A stretch of 64,000 nt of DNA from Kosakonia sp. H02 (GCA_030704225.1 CP131915.1:1178001-1242000), one strand, 5' to 3'. Counted from the first letter of the stretch, positions 26,421-35,160 are shown. A program made the numbers and translations. The notes: a model not told the origin generated them from the sequence alone.

Positions 26421-27503
26421 ATGCCACAGCTGACCACGCCCGTACAGGACGGATTTAGCATGCCAGCGGAATGGGCGCCACATCAGGCCGTATGGATGAT
26501 TTGGCCTTACCGTACTGATAACTGGCGTGCCGATGCGGCGCCCGCCCAACAGGCGTTTGCCGCCGTTGCAAAAGCTATCTCCCGCAATACGCCGGTTATT
26601 ATGGGCGTACCTGCGGCGGAAATGGCCAAAGCACGTGCCACCATGCCGGCAGAAGTGACGCTGGTAGAAATGGAAAGCGACGACGCCTGGATGCGCGATA
26701 CCGGCCCCACCGTGGTGGTTAACCCGGCGGGTGAAAAACGCGGTATTAGCTGGACGTTTAACGCCTGGGGCGGTCTTAACGGCGGTCTTTATGCCAGTTG
26801 GGATCGCGATCAGTTAGTGGCGGAGCAGGTGGCGAATTATCACCATCTGCCGTGCTACCACACGGATCTGGTACTGGAAGGCGGTTCGATTCATGTCGAT
26901 GGCGAAGGCACATTGTTGACCACCGCTGAATGTCTGCTGAACCCGAACCGCAACCCGCATTTGAGCAAAGCGCAGATTGAATCGCAGTTGCGCGAGTATC
27001 TTGGCGTGTCGCAAATCATCTGGTTGCCGGACGGCGTGTTTAACGACGAAACAGACGGTCACATCGACAACATGTGCTGCTTCGTGCGTCCTGGCGAAGT
27101 GGCGCTGCACTGGACCGATGATGAAAACGACCCTCAGTACGCGCGCTCTGTTGCCGCGCTGAAGGTACTGGAAAGCACAAAAGATGCGCAGGGCCGCAGC
27201 TTAAAAGTGTGGAAAGTGCCGTCACCTCAGCCGCTCTACGCCAGCGCGGAAGAGACCTGTGATGTGGAAAAAGGCACGGCGATTGAGCGCCACGAAGGCA
27301 ACCGCCTGGCAGGCTCCTACGTGAACTATCTGGTCAGCAATCAGCAGATTATTTTCCCGCTGCTCGATCCGGCAACCGATGGCACAGCGCAGGCGCTGTT
27401 TGAAGAGATGTTCCCGGATTTCGTCATTACCGGCGTACCGGCGCGTGAAATTTTGCTCGGTGGCGGCAATATCCACTGCATTACCCAGCAAATTCCGCGT
27501 TAA
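26421..27503 (+). CDS. aguA: Agmatine deiminase
   Basis: A 360-residue enzyme of the peptidyl-arginine deiminase fold that converts agmatine to N-carbamoylputrescine and ammonia. Family features are EWAPHQAVWMIWPYR near the N-terminus, DAWMRDTGPT near 88-97, the HVDGEGT and DGHIDN catalytic loops, and the C-terminal nucleophile Cys353 in GGGNIHC. It is co-transcribed with aguB and followed by a terminator. With AguB it offers an agmatinase-independent route to putrescine. Confidence 0.96.
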   Translation: MPQLTTPVQDGFSMPAEWAPHQAVWMIWPYRTDNWRADAAPAQQAFAAVAKAISRNTPVIMGVPAAEMAKARATMPAEVTLVEMESDDAWMRDTGPTVVVNPAGEKRGISWTFNAWGGLNGGLYASWDRDQLVAEQVANYHHLPCYHTDLVLEGGSIHVDGEGTLLTTAECLLNPNRNPHLSKAQIESQLREYLGVSQIIWLPDGVFNDETDGHIDNMCCFVRPGEVALHWTDDENDPQYARSVAALKVLESTKDAQGRSLKVWKVPSPQPLYASAEETCDVEKGTAIERHEGNRLAGSYVNYLVSNQQIIFPLLDPATDGTAQALFEEMFPDFVITGVPAREILLGGGNIHCITQQIPR

Positions 27504-27506
27504 TAA

Positions 27507-27536
27507 ACGCCCGGCGGCCTGCGTCGCCGGGTGTTT
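27507..27536 (+). terminator. aguA terminator
   Basis: GCCCGGCG pairs with CGCCGGGT around a short loop, followed by TTTT, starting a few bases after the aguA stop. Confidence 0.75.
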
Positions 27537-27817
27537 TATCACTCAATACCCCCGCAAAGCCGCATAGTGATATTACATTCACAGCGCCGCTTGGCGGATA
27601 TCGGGACATTGCTCTAACGTATTAGTAGCGAGTGCCAATTTCTTTCCTCAGCGATAAAATGAATATCCTTGCGCAACTGCGCAGGAGCAGGATTATTCAC
27701 AAATCGTTGCAAAACGAATGCTCTGAAATTTACCGCTGCGTTAAGCGCGTGGTTTGGTCTTTTACGTGCATTAAATCAGTCAGTTGTGGGTTTTATGCTG
27801 CTATAAAGCCGATTGCG

Positions 27818-27846
27818 AAGTGTGATCACCCGCACACTTTGATCAC
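27818..27846. promoter_or_regulatory. Interlocking inverted repeats upstream of treF
   Basis: AAGTGTG at 27818-27824 mirrors CACACTT at 27833-27839, and GTGATCA at 27822-27828 mirrors TGATCAC at 27840-27846. The two inverted repeats overlap, so they cannot form at the same time. They lie about 90 bases upstream of the treF ATG. A binding-site role is inferred. Confidence 0.35.
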
Positions 27847-27934
27847 CAGACATCGAAGCGAATGTCTACGCTTTATAGATAGCCGGGCAACACCCGTCAT
27901 TTTTTTACGACGACATCCGGAGGCCAACGTCACT

Positions 27935-29608
27935 ATGTTCAACCAGAAATTACAAAGCACACAATTAATGGAATTGGTATTCGAGGACGAAACCTACGAA
28001 ACCGATCCGTGCGAGTTAAAACTGGATGAAATGATCGAGGCGGAGCCGGAACCGGAAATGATCGAGGGGATGCCAGCGTCCGATGCGCTTACCCCTGCCG
28101 ATCGTTATCTGGAACTGTTTGAGCATGTGCAGTCATCGCGCATCTTCGCCGATAGCAAAACATTCCCTGACTGCGCGCCGAAAATGGATCCGCTCGACAT
28201 TCTGATCCGCTATCGCAAAATCAAACGCAAACCAGAGTTCAATTTACGCCAGTTCGTGAAGGCGCACTTCTGGACACCGGAAAACTACAGCAAAGAGTAC
28301 GTTTCCAACCCGGAAAACTCCCTGAAAGAGCATATCGACCAGCTATGGCCGATCCTCACCCGTGAACCGCAGGATCACATTCCGTGGTCTTCTCTGCTGG
28401 CGCTGCCGCAGTCCTATATTGTGCCGGGCGGACGCTTTCGCGAGACCTATTATTGGGACTCTTACTTCACCATGCTGGGGCTGGCGGAAAGTGGCCGCGA
28501 CGATTTGTTGCGCTGTATGGCGGATAACTTCGCGTGGATGATTGAGCGCTACGGGCATATCCCGAACGGCAACCGTACCTATTATCTGAGCCGCTCGCAG
28601 CCGCCGGTTTTCGCCCTGATGGTCGAACTGTTTGAAGAAGATGGCGTGCGCGGTGCGCGGCGCTACCTTGATCACCTGCTGATGGAGTACGCCTTCTGGA
28701 TGGATGGCGCGGAATCGCTGGTGCTGAACCAGGCATACCGCCATGTGGTGCGGATGCCGGACGGTTCGCTGCTTAACCGTTACTGGGATGACCGCGACAC
28801 GCCGCGTGATGAGTCGTGGATTGAGGATGTGGAAACAGCGCGTCATTCAGGCCGTCCGCCAAATGAAGTCTATCGCGATCTGCGCGCCGGTGCGGCGTCC
28901 GGCTGGGACTACTCTTCCCGCTGGCTGCGCGATATGCACCGGCTGGCGAGTATTCGCACGACGCAGTTCATCCCCATCGATTTGAACGCGTTTCTGTTTA
29001 AGCTGGAAAGCGCGATCGCCAATATTTCCGGGCTGAAAGGCGACCGGGAGCGCGAAACGCTGTTTCGTCAGAAAGCCAGCGATCGCCGGGCGGCAGTCAA
29101 CCGCTATCTGTGGGATGAAGAGAACGGCTGCTTCCGCGATTATGACTGGCGTCGCGAAGAGATGGCGCTGTTCTCTGCGGCCAGCATTGTGCCGCTGTAT
29201 GTCGGCATGGCGACCCATGAGCAGGCCGAACGCCTGGCGGAAGCGGTGACCGCGCGTTTGCTGACGCCGGGCGGCATTCTGGCAACAGAGTATGAAACCG
29301 CCGAACAGTGGGATAAACCCAACGGTTGGGCTCCGCTGCAATGGATGGCGATCCAGGGGTTCAAGCTGTATGGCAACGACGCGCTGGGCGACGAGATTGC
29401 CCGTAGCTGGCTGCACACGGTAAATCTCTTTTATCAGCAGCACCACAAGCTGATTGAAAAGTACCATATCGCCAGCAGTACGCCGCGCGAAGGGGGCGGT
29501 GGTGAGTATCCGTTGCAGGATGGGTTTGGCTGGACCAACGGCGTGGTGCGCCGGTTAATTGGTTTGTACGGCGAACCGAAAGCGGACGATAACCCGCAGG
29601 ATCCGTAG
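27935..29608 (+). CDS. treF: Cytoplasmic trehalase
   Basis: A 557-residue GH37 trehalase that splits trehalose to two glucose units in the cytosol. The GH37 signatures PGGRFRETYYWDSY and QWDKPNGWAPLQ are present, together with the glycine-rich EGGGGEY. It closely matches E. coli TreF (549 residues, no signal peptide). The ATG at 27935 aligns with the E. coli start; GGAGG lies upstream. The C-terminus runs about 8 residues beyond E. coli's ...LYGEP, and the TAG stop falls inside a REP sequence, which seems to have supplied it. Confidence 0.95.
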   Translation: MFNQKLQSTQLMELVFEDETYETDPCELKLDEMIEAEPEPEMIEGMPASDALTPADRYLELFEHVQSSRIFADSKTFPDCAPKMDPLDILIRYRKIKRKPEFNLRQFVKAHFWTPENYSKEYVSNPENSLKEHIDQLWPILTREPQDHIPWSSLLALPQSYIVPGGRFRETYYWDSYFTMLGLAESGRDDLLRCMADNFAWMIERYGHIPNGNRTYYLSRSQPPVFALMVELFEEDGVRGARRYLDHLLMEYAFWMDGAESLVLNQAYRHVVRMPDGSLLNRYWDDRDTPRDESWIEDVETARHSGRPPNEVYRDLRAGAASGWDYSSRWLRDMHRLASIRTTQFIPIDLNAFLFKLESAIANISGLKGDRERETLFRQKASDRRAAVNRYLWDEENGCFRDYDWRREEMALFSAASIVPLYVGMATHEQAERLAEAVTARLLTPGGILATEYETAEQWDKPNGWAPLQWMAIQGFKLYGNDALGDEIARSWLHTVNLFYQQHHKLIEKYHIASSTPREGGGGEYPLQDGFGWTNGVVRRLIGLYGEPKADDNPQDP

Positions 29609-29673
29609 GCCGGATAAGGCGCAGCCGCCATCCGGCATTTTCGCTGGATGGCGCTAACGCTTAGCCGGCCTAC
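29605..29673. repeat. REP pair (BIME) after treF
   Basis: GTAGGCCGGATAAGGCGCAG opens the element at 29605, and the inverted partner ending CTTAGCCGGCCTAC closes it at 29673. Both are classic enterobacterial REP units. It lies between treF and the convergent HEPN gene, and its first bases include the treF stop codon. Confidence 0.88.
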
Positions 29674-29676
29674 AAA

Positions 29677-31266
29677 TCAATCAATTGCGTTGTAAACGGC
29701 GGAATAAATATCCGCCCATTTGCGGTTTTCATCGCTGGGATTGGCGTCGTAGCGCAGTTGCGCCTGCTCCATCTCGTACCGCGCGCGATCCACTACTGCG
29801 GGCGTAGTGCAAAACGCCTGCAAATAGCTTTTCGTAATCGACGTTAATTTCTTATTGTTGGCGGCCATTTCATGGGTCAGGGTAGCGATAAACCGCCGAC
29901 ACGGGCGTTTCTCATCCATTTGCAGCCGGTAGCGCAAAAGCAGATCCAGCACATCGTTGTAATCCGCGATCACCGCCTGCTCCGTCCATGATAATTTCCA
30001 GTTCATTCCGGTTCTGAGGAACAGCGACACTACACGCGTATCGTTGCGATTGATCGCCGAGCGGAAGTTGTTCTCATCCTGCCCCAGGCCCATGCGGGAC
30101 AGTTCCTCTTTTGGCGAGGGGGCAACACGCTGATCGGTGATCGGCCCGGTAACGCGTGCTCCACGCGTCACAGGTGCAGACCCGCCAACAAATAACCAGA
30201 AGGTACCGATAGCGATGATCAGCGCAACGACGCCCACCGCGCCCCATAGCACGCCGGAGATCATCTGCTCGCGCTCTTCGCGGCTGCGTACCGGACGCTT
30301 CGCCGGAGTGTCGATACTGTCGCGGATCGGCTGCGCATCGCCGCCAGCAGCGCGATCTTTTTTCCGCGCCTGCTCCCAGAAAGCCTCTAATCCTTCGCCC
30401 GCCTCTTTCAGCAAACCCGTCGGGTTAATTTTGCTGCGCTTTTCTTCATATGCGCGCTGCACCGGCCCGGTAATCTGCGGGTAGTAGTTTGCCAGCATCA
30501 ACAATTGGTTTGAGGTCAGCGGTTGCCCGGCCACCACACAGGTACGCATTTCACGCACATCATCAAGGAAGGTTTGCAGTGTCTTACGCGGTTCAACAAA
30601 CAGGTTCAGCACCGAGGCATCGTTAAACAATCTGGCGTAGTGCTGACTAAACTCTTTTTTATCTACCAACAGCAGAGCCAGTTCACTAAAGCGCATCCCA
30701 CTTAAGACATCGTTACGATCACCCAAGCGCAGCCAGCGACGCACACGATCGCCACCAAACTGCGTCTTCAGGTGATCACGCAAGCGCTCGGGATCGGACC
30801 AGGCTTGCATCACCAGCGATTTAATCAGCGACTCCAGCGCACGGAGTTGTTGCTGCCCTTGTTGTTGTTGCTGCGTATTGTCTGCATTTAATGCCGTGTT
30901 GTAGCTCAGCAGCTTCTGCTTTTTGCGCAAATTCTCCAGCGCGCCAATAAAACGCAGGGCGGCAATTAATTGATTCTCACTGACATTTTGCCCATTCTCG
31001 TAGCGCGGAACGAGCTGTTGCAGATGGCGGAGCTGCAAGGTGAACTGGGTTAATTCCGCATCGCTGAGTTTCAATCTTTTCGCCACTGCGCCCCAGCCGC
31101 CCATACTCAGGCGCGCCACATCCAGCTGTTCCAGAAACCAGCGCGGATCTTTTCCTTCCTCAAAATGCACATTCAAAAGCAATAAAATTTCGACAGAGGC
31201 CTGACGAATAATGGCAAGGCATTTTTCGAACTGTTCACCCATATTTAGAGGGGCAGGTGTTGTCAT
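29677..31266 (-). CDS. STY4199-family HEPN-domain membrane protein
   Basis: A 529-residue protein matching the family annotated as STY4199 HEPN-domain protein. The N-terminal 300 residues are helical, with a glutamine-rich tract at 132-139. The presumed Swt1-type HEPN segment lies at about 195-270 (FSELALLLVDKKEF through DDVREMRTCVVAG), but the R-x4-6-H ribonuclease motif is not seen there. One transmembrane helix lies at about 336-361 (ISGVLWGAVGVVALIIAIGT) and a domain of about 165 residues follows. Function is unknown. AAGGGAAAATA precedes the ATG and lies in a hairpin (31265-31298). It replaces E. coli yhjB in gene order. Confidence 0.7.
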   Translation of the reverse strand: MTTPAPLNMGEQFEKCLAIIRQASVEILLLLNVHFEEGKDPRWFLEQLDVARLSMGGWGAVAKRLKLSDAELTQFTLQLRHLQQLVPRYENGQNVSENQLIAALRFIGALENLRKKQKLLSYNTALNADNTQQQQQGQQQLRALESLIKSLVMQAWSDPERLRDHLKTQFGGDRVRRWLRLGDRNDVLSGMRFSELALLLVDKKEFSQHYARLFNDASVLNLFVEPRKTLQTFLDDVREMRTCVVAGQPLTSNQLLMLANYYPQITGPVQRAYEEKRSKINPTGLLKEAGEGLEAFWEQARKKDRAAGGDAQPIRDSIDTPAKRPVRSREEREQMISGVLWGAVGVVALIIAIGTFWLFVGGSAPVTRGARVTGPITDQRVAPSPKEELSRMGLGQDENNFRSAINRNDTRVVSLFLRTGMNWKLSWTEQAVIADYNDVLDLLLRYRLQMDEKRPCRRFIATLTHEMAANNKKLTSITKSYLQAFCTTPAVVDRARYEMEQAQLRYDANPSDENRKWADIYSAVYNAID

Positions 31267-31298
31267 TATTTTCCCTTAAGTACAACTTAAGAAATAAT
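31265..31298 (-). promoter_or_regulatory. Hairpin covering the start of the HEPN gene
   Basis: ATTATTT (31265-31271) pairs with AAATAAT (31292-31298) and TTAAGT (31276-31281) with ACTTAA (31285-31290). In the minus-strand mRNA this places part of the AAGGGA ribosome site and two bases of the AUG in an AU-rich stem. It could damp translation or be a protein-binding palindrome. Confidence 0.4.
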
Positions 31299-31566
31299 TC
31301 GCCAGGCGAACCCGCGAAGGTTTTTTTCTTTATTTATGAATAGCTAAAAGATAGCGCAGTTGGTGATTATTATCAGTGATACCTGTTTCAGATTAATAAA
31401 AACAGTCCGAATTATTCATGAAATTTATTTTTCATTGCCCGGCAGATTAACCCGCGACAACCTGCGGTTTATATTTTATACGCGCTGAAAACAGACAATT
31501 CGCCTGCACATCTGCCTCTTGTCTGCCAGGCTTAGAGAGGTATTTAGTGATATTTCAGGAGAAGTT
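31267..31566. other. Divergent intergenic region, HEPN gene / YgiW-like gene
   Basis: A 300-base AT-rich spacer between divergent genes, including the hairpin at the HEPN start. It presumably holds both promoters. No further gene or terminator is visible. Confidence 0.45.
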
Positions 31567-31965
31567 ATGAAGAAAATCGTGCTTACCGCCTGCTTTGCAG
31601 CACTGTTTTCCATGTCGGCACTGGCAGAAGAGGCTCCCGGCCTGAAAGCAGATAAAGCGCCGCCGCCGCCGCACAAAATGGATGACGGCTACCGTGGCAT
31701 TGAAGACGCACGCTCAATGACCGTGAAACAGGCGAAAGAGCTGCATGATGGCGCATCGATTTCGCTGCGCGGTAACCTGGTTGAGAAGCAAGGTGAAGAT
31801 GTCTATCTTTTCCGCGATAAAACCGACCAGATTCAGGCCTATATCCCGATAGCGGTGTTTGATGGCAAATCCTTGTCACCGGATGAGCTGGTTGGGATCA
31901 GCGGTTCGCTGGATAAAAAACAGCAGCCTGCGCGCATCAAAGTCACGCATTTTCAGAAGCAGTAA
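31567..31965 (+). CDS. YgiW/YdeI-family periplasmic OB-fold protein
   Basis: A 132-residue exported protein. Residues 1-20 form a signal peptide (ending SALA) and the mature part is a BOF/OB-fold domain with YRGIEDARSMTVKQAKELHDGASISLRGNL, matching stress-tolerance proteins YgiW and YdeI. These bind small ligands or cations in the periplasm and are linked to peroxide, metal and antimicrobial-peptide tolerance. The ATG at 31567 is preceded by TCAGGAGAAG and gives a clean signal peptide; an in-frame upstream start would spoil it. It is probably monocistronic. Confidence 0.86.
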   Translation: MKKIVLTACFAALFSMSALAEEAPGLKADKAPPPPHKMDDGYRGIEDARSMTVKQAKELHDGASISLRGNLVEKQGEDVYLFRDKTDQIQAYIPIAVFDGKSLSPDELVGISGSLDKKQQPARIKVTHFQKQ

Positions 31966-31970
31966 GACCT

Positions 31971-31998
31971 CGCCCGGCGGTGAAAAACCGGCCGGGCG
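31971..31998. terminator. Hairpin between YgiW-like gene and SDR gene
   Basis: CGCCCGG and CCGGGCG form the base and CGGT/ACCG the inner stem around GAAAA. There is no clear T run, so terminator function between these convergent genes is only likely. Confidence 0.5.
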
Positions 31999-32007
31999 TC
32001 GCCATGC

Positions 32008-32766
32008 TTACAGGAACATACCACCAGACACTTCCACGCGTTGCGCCGTCATCCAGGCGAGCTTATCGCTGAGTAGCGCAGCAATCGCATCACCAATATC
32101 ATCCGGCTGTCCGACACGGCCCAGCGCAGTTTGCGATGCAATGAACTGATGAACCTGCTCATTATCCCGCACCACACCGCCGCTAAAATCGGTGGCAATC
32201 GCGCCCGGCGCAATGATGTTGACGGAAATTCCGCGCTCGCCTAACTCTTTTGCCTGGTAGCGGGTCAATACTTCCATCGCCCCTTTTACTGCGGCATAAC
32301 TGGCGCGGCCCGGCTGACAGAAACGCGTTAAACCGGTCGAGACATTCAGAATGCGCCCGCCCTCTTTTATCAGCGGCAGCAGCAACTGCGTCAGGAAGAA
32401 CGGTCCTTTAAAGTGGATGTTCACCATCTGGTCGAATTGCTCTTCGCTGGTCTCGGCGAAAGAGGCGTGAATACCCACACCGGCATTGTTTAATAAATAA
32501 TCAAATGAGTCGCGCTGCCAGACGTTTTGCAGTTGTTCAAGCACGCGACTCACGAAATCACCAAACTGCGATATATCGCCGACGTTAAGCTGCAATGCCG
32601 CCGCTTTCCCGCCTTTTTGCTCAATTTCACGCACCACGTTTTCAGCGTCCTGCGCGTTATTGTTATAGGTCAGAATAATGCCGGTTCCCTTCGCCGCCAG
32701 TTTCAGGGCCGCATTTTTACCCAGCCCGCGGCTGCCGCCAGTGATCAGTGCAATCGGTTGTGTCAT
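32008..32766 (-). CDS. SDR family oxidoreductase, divergent from yhjC
   Basis: A 252-residue classical short-chain dehydrogenase. TGGSRGLG is at 9-16, NNAG at 93-96, the catalytic Ser at 143 (NVSTG), and Tyr157-x3-Lys161. The loop after the cofactor motif (TYNNNAQDAE) lacks an acidic residue at the position typical of NAD preference, which would favour NADP, though weakly. The substrate is unknown. It is divergent from yhjC across 117 bases that hold a perfect T-N11-A palindrome, so YhjC probably controls it. Confidence 0.86.
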   Translation of the reverse strand: MTQPIALITGGSRGLGKNAALKLAAKGTGIILTYNNNAQDAENVVREIEQKGGKAAALQLNVGDISQFGDFVSRVLEQLQNVWQRDSFDYLLNNAGVGIHASFAETSEEQFDQMVNIHFKGPFFLTQLLLPLIKEGGRILNVSTGLTRFCQPGRASYAAVKGAMEVLTRYQAKELGERGISVNIIAPGAIATDFSGGVVRDNEQVHQFIASQTALGRVGQPDDIGDAIAALLSDKLAWMTAQRVEVSGGMFL

Positions 32767-32813
32767 AGAAACCTCTTTTTCGCTGTTGGGATGTACAGAG
32801 AAAGCTTATTAGC

Positions 32814-32826
32814 TGCATGGCATGCA
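32814..32826. promoter_or_regulatory. LysR-type T-N11-A palindrome between SDR gene and yhjC
   Basis: TGCATGGCATGCA is a perfect 13-base palindrome around one central G, with the T-N11-A form expected of LysR operators, 48 bases upstream of the SDR start and 58 upstream of yhjC. Binding by YhjC is inferred. Confidence 0.5.
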
Positions 32827-32883
32827 ATAAAGGTGTTAAATTACGCTTCACTGTTTCCATCAAAACAACAATAGGGCGCAGTG

Positions 32884-33786
32884 ATGGATAAAATTTACGC
32901 AATGCAACTGTTTATTCGTGTCGCGGAACTGGCGAGTTTTTCCAAAGCGGCAGAGTCAATGGGGTTACCGAAAGGCAGCGTCTCGCGCCAGATCCAGGCG
33001 CTGGAGACTCAACTCGGTACGCAACTGTTACACCGCACCACGCGCCGCGTCCAGTTAACCCAGGACGGCACGGTCTATTACGAGCGGGCGAAAGATCTGC
33101 TGGCGAACATGGACGAACTCGACGGCATGTTTTTGCACGATCCCTCGAGCATCAGCGGACGCCTGCGCGTCGACATGCCCGTTGGCGTTGCGAAAAACCT
33201 CGTTATTCCGCGCCTTCCCGCCTTTTTGCAACAGTACCCCGGTATTGAACTGGAGCTGAGCAGCAGCGATCGGCTGGTGGATATTATTCGTGAAGGCTTC
33301 GATTGCGTGGTGCGCGTCGGTACGCTGAAAGATTCCGGCTTAATCGCCCGCCAGCTTGGCAAACTCTCGGTGATTAACTGCGCCAGCCCCGATTATCTGG
33401 CGCGTTTTGGCTACCCTGACTCCCTCGACGATCTCTCATCTCATGCGCTGGTGCACTACTCTGTCAATCTTGGCACGCGCCCGCAAGGTTTTGAGGTCTG
33501 GCAGGATAACCAGACCCGCTGGGTGAAAACCGGCGGCATCCTGACGGTAAACAGCACCGAAACCTATCACGCCGCCTGCCTTGCCGGGCTGGGCATTATT
33601 CAGGTGCCGCGCATTGGCGCGCGTGATGCGCTGCGCATGGGAAAACTGGTGGAGGTGCTGCCGCAATACCGCGCGGAGCCGATGCCGGTGTCGCTGATTT
33701 ACCCGCATCGGCGCAACCTGTCGCGCCGCGTACATCTGTTTATGGAGTGGCTGGCGACCGTGTTAAAGGATTATGTCGACCAGTAG
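32884..33786 (+). CDS. yhjC: LysR-family regulator YhjC
   Basis: A 300-residue LysR regulator matching E. coli YhjC along its length. The winged helix is near residues 17-60 (SFSKAAESMGLPKGSVSRQIQAL) and the inducer domain includes LRVDMPVGVAKNL and the GLGIIQVPRIGARDALR signature. The ATG at 32884 aligns with E. coli; a GTG directly before it is less likely. It is divergent from the SDR gene and upstream of yhjD. Ligand and regulon are unknown. Confidence 0.9.
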   Translation: MDKIYAMQLFIRVAELASFSKAAESMGLPKGSVSRQIQALETQLGTQLLHRTTRRVQLTQDGTVYYERAKDLLANMDELDGMFLHDPSSISGRLRVDMPVGVAKNLVIPRLPAFLQQYPGIELELSSSDRLVDIIREGFDCVVRVGTLKDSGLIARQLGKLSVINCASPDYLARFGYPDSLDDLSSHALVHYSVNLGTRPQGFEVWQDNQTRWVKTGGILTVNSTETYHAACLAGLGIIQVPRIGARDALRMGKLVEVLPQYRAEPMPVSLIYPHRRNLSRRVHLFMEWLATVLKDYVDQ

Positions 33787-33834
33787 CGGCTATAATTTTC
33801 ATACAACACATTCAGGAGAAGGAAAAAAGACCTG

Positions 33835-34887
33835 ATGACGCCGGAAAATTTCGAAAAACGCCCGACGCAAGACCTTGATTACGAACCTGTCAGGAAGATG
33901 GCTCAGGCTGAGCCACCTGAAAAAGAGAAAACTGAAAAAGAGAAAGATGACGCGCACGGAATGGTCAGCAGCACGATTGCGACCGTCACCGATACGGCGC
34001 AAAAGATCCAGCGCCGCCCAATGGTCGCGCATCTGATCCGCGCGACCGAACGCTTTAACGATCGCATGGGCAACCAGTTTGGCGCGGCCATTACTTACTT
34101 CTCGTTCCTGTCGATGATCCCCATCATGATGGTGTCGTTCGCCGCCGCCGGTTTTATCCTCGCCTCGCATCCGACGCTGTTGCAGGACATCTTTAATAAG
34201 ATCCTGACAAGCGTTAGCGACCCGACGATGGCTTCCACCTTAAAAAATACGCTGAACATCGCCGTGCAGCAGCGCACCACCGTGGGTATTGTCGGGCTGG
34301 CTGTCGCCCTCTATTCCGGTGTGAACTGGATGGGCAACCTGCGTGAAGCCATTCGCGCCCAGTCGCGCGATGTCTGGGAGCGCAACTCGCAGGATGAAGA
34401 GAAGATTTGGGTGAAGTACTTCCGCGATTTTATCTCGCTGATTGGCCTGTTGGTGGCGCTGATTATTACCCTCTCCATCACCTCGGTAGCTGGAGCCGCG
34501 CAAGAACTTATCATCTCTACGCTGCATCTTAATTACATAGAGTGGCTAAAACCGGCGTGGGGAGGGATTGGCCTGCTGATTTCGATTTGTGCCAACTACC
34601 TGCTGTTCTTCTGGATCTTCTGGCGGTTGCCGCGCCATCGCCCGCGTAAACGCGCGCTGATTCGCGGCACGTTTATCGCCGCGATTGGTTTTGAGGTGAT
34701 CAAAATCGTGATGACCTGGACACTGCCGTCGCTGGTGAAATCGCCGTCGGGCGCGGCATTCGGCTCGGTGCTGGGCCTGATGGCGTTCTTCTACTTCTTC
34801 GCCCGCCTGACGCTGTTCTGTGCCGCATGGATTGCCACGGCGCAATACAAAGATGACCCGCTGATGCCGGGTAAACGCTACCGCTAA
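33835..34887 (+). CDS. yhjD: Inner-membrane protein YhjD (YihY/BrkB family)
   Basis: A 350-residue membrane protein. A charged N-terminal 80 residues rich in Glu/Lys precede about six transmembrane helices beginning ITYFSFLSMIPIMMVSFAAAGFIL, a family hallmark. E. coli YhjD is not essential; a mutant form can suppress loss of Kdo by aiding lipid IVA export, but it is not an RNase BN. AGGAGAAGG lies about 13 bases upstream of the ATG. It follows yhjC and ends before a 12-bp hairpin. Confidence 0.9.
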   Translation: MTPENFEKRPTQDLDYEPVRKMAQAEPPEKEKTEKEKDDAHGMVSSTIATVTDTAQKIQRRPMVAHLIRATERFNDRMGNQFGAAITYFSFLSMIPIMMVSFAAAGFILASHPTLLQDIFNKILTSVSDPTMASTLKNTLNIAVQQRTTVGIVGLAVALYSGVNWMGNLREAIRAQSRDVWERNSQDEEKIWVKYFRDFISLIGLLVALIITLSITSVAGAAQELIISTLHLNYIEWLKPAWGGIGLLISICANYLLFFWIFWRLPRHRPRKRALIRGTFIAAIGFEVIKIVMTWTLPSLVKSPSGAAFGSVLGLMAFFYFFARLTLFCAAWIATAQYKDDPLMPGKRYR

Positions 34888-34894
34888 ATGCGCT

Positions 34895-34931
34895 ATCGGG
34901 CTGATAACTACACGGAAAATATCAGCCCGAT
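34895..34931. terminator. Hairpin after yhjD
   Basis: ATCGGGCTGATA at 34895-34906 pairs perfectly with TATCAGCCCGAT at 34920-34931. The 12-bp stem lacks a following T run, so termination is probable rather than certain. Confidence 0.5.
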
Positions 34932-35160
34932 CTATCATTTCAGCACGAAAAACCAGACGGTAACTTTTATTTAACCTGAAACCAGTTTTATCTTCTAATT
35001 TCTAAAATGTGTGAAGCATTTCATGGATGTGAAAACCTAAGTCTGAAGATTATTCGCTTTTTGCCTGTTTTTTGCGCGACTCGCGATTTTGTTACAGATT
35101 GAAATGTCGCTTTTGCTGTGGCTAATATGCTCGTTCGTTCGCCCAAAATAAGAAAACTTT

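Larger units (their letters stand above)
27504..27934. other. aguA-treF intergenic region
   Basis: A 431-base region with the aguA terminator near its start, then the treF promoter region. Its most striking feature is a pair of interlocking inverted repeats at 27818-27846. The treF frame is open back to 27632, but that stretch has no similarity to trehalase and is treated as non-coding. Confidence 0.5.

Noticed and set aside
25611..26549. 312-codon minus-strand open frame opposite aguB/aguA
   Set aside because: It is a shadow of the high-GC sense genes with no domain and no ribosome site.
27632..27934. N-terminal extension of TreF
   Set aside because: The frame is open for 101 codons upstream, but the translation has no trehalase similarity and the ATG at 27935 aligns with the E. 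coli start.
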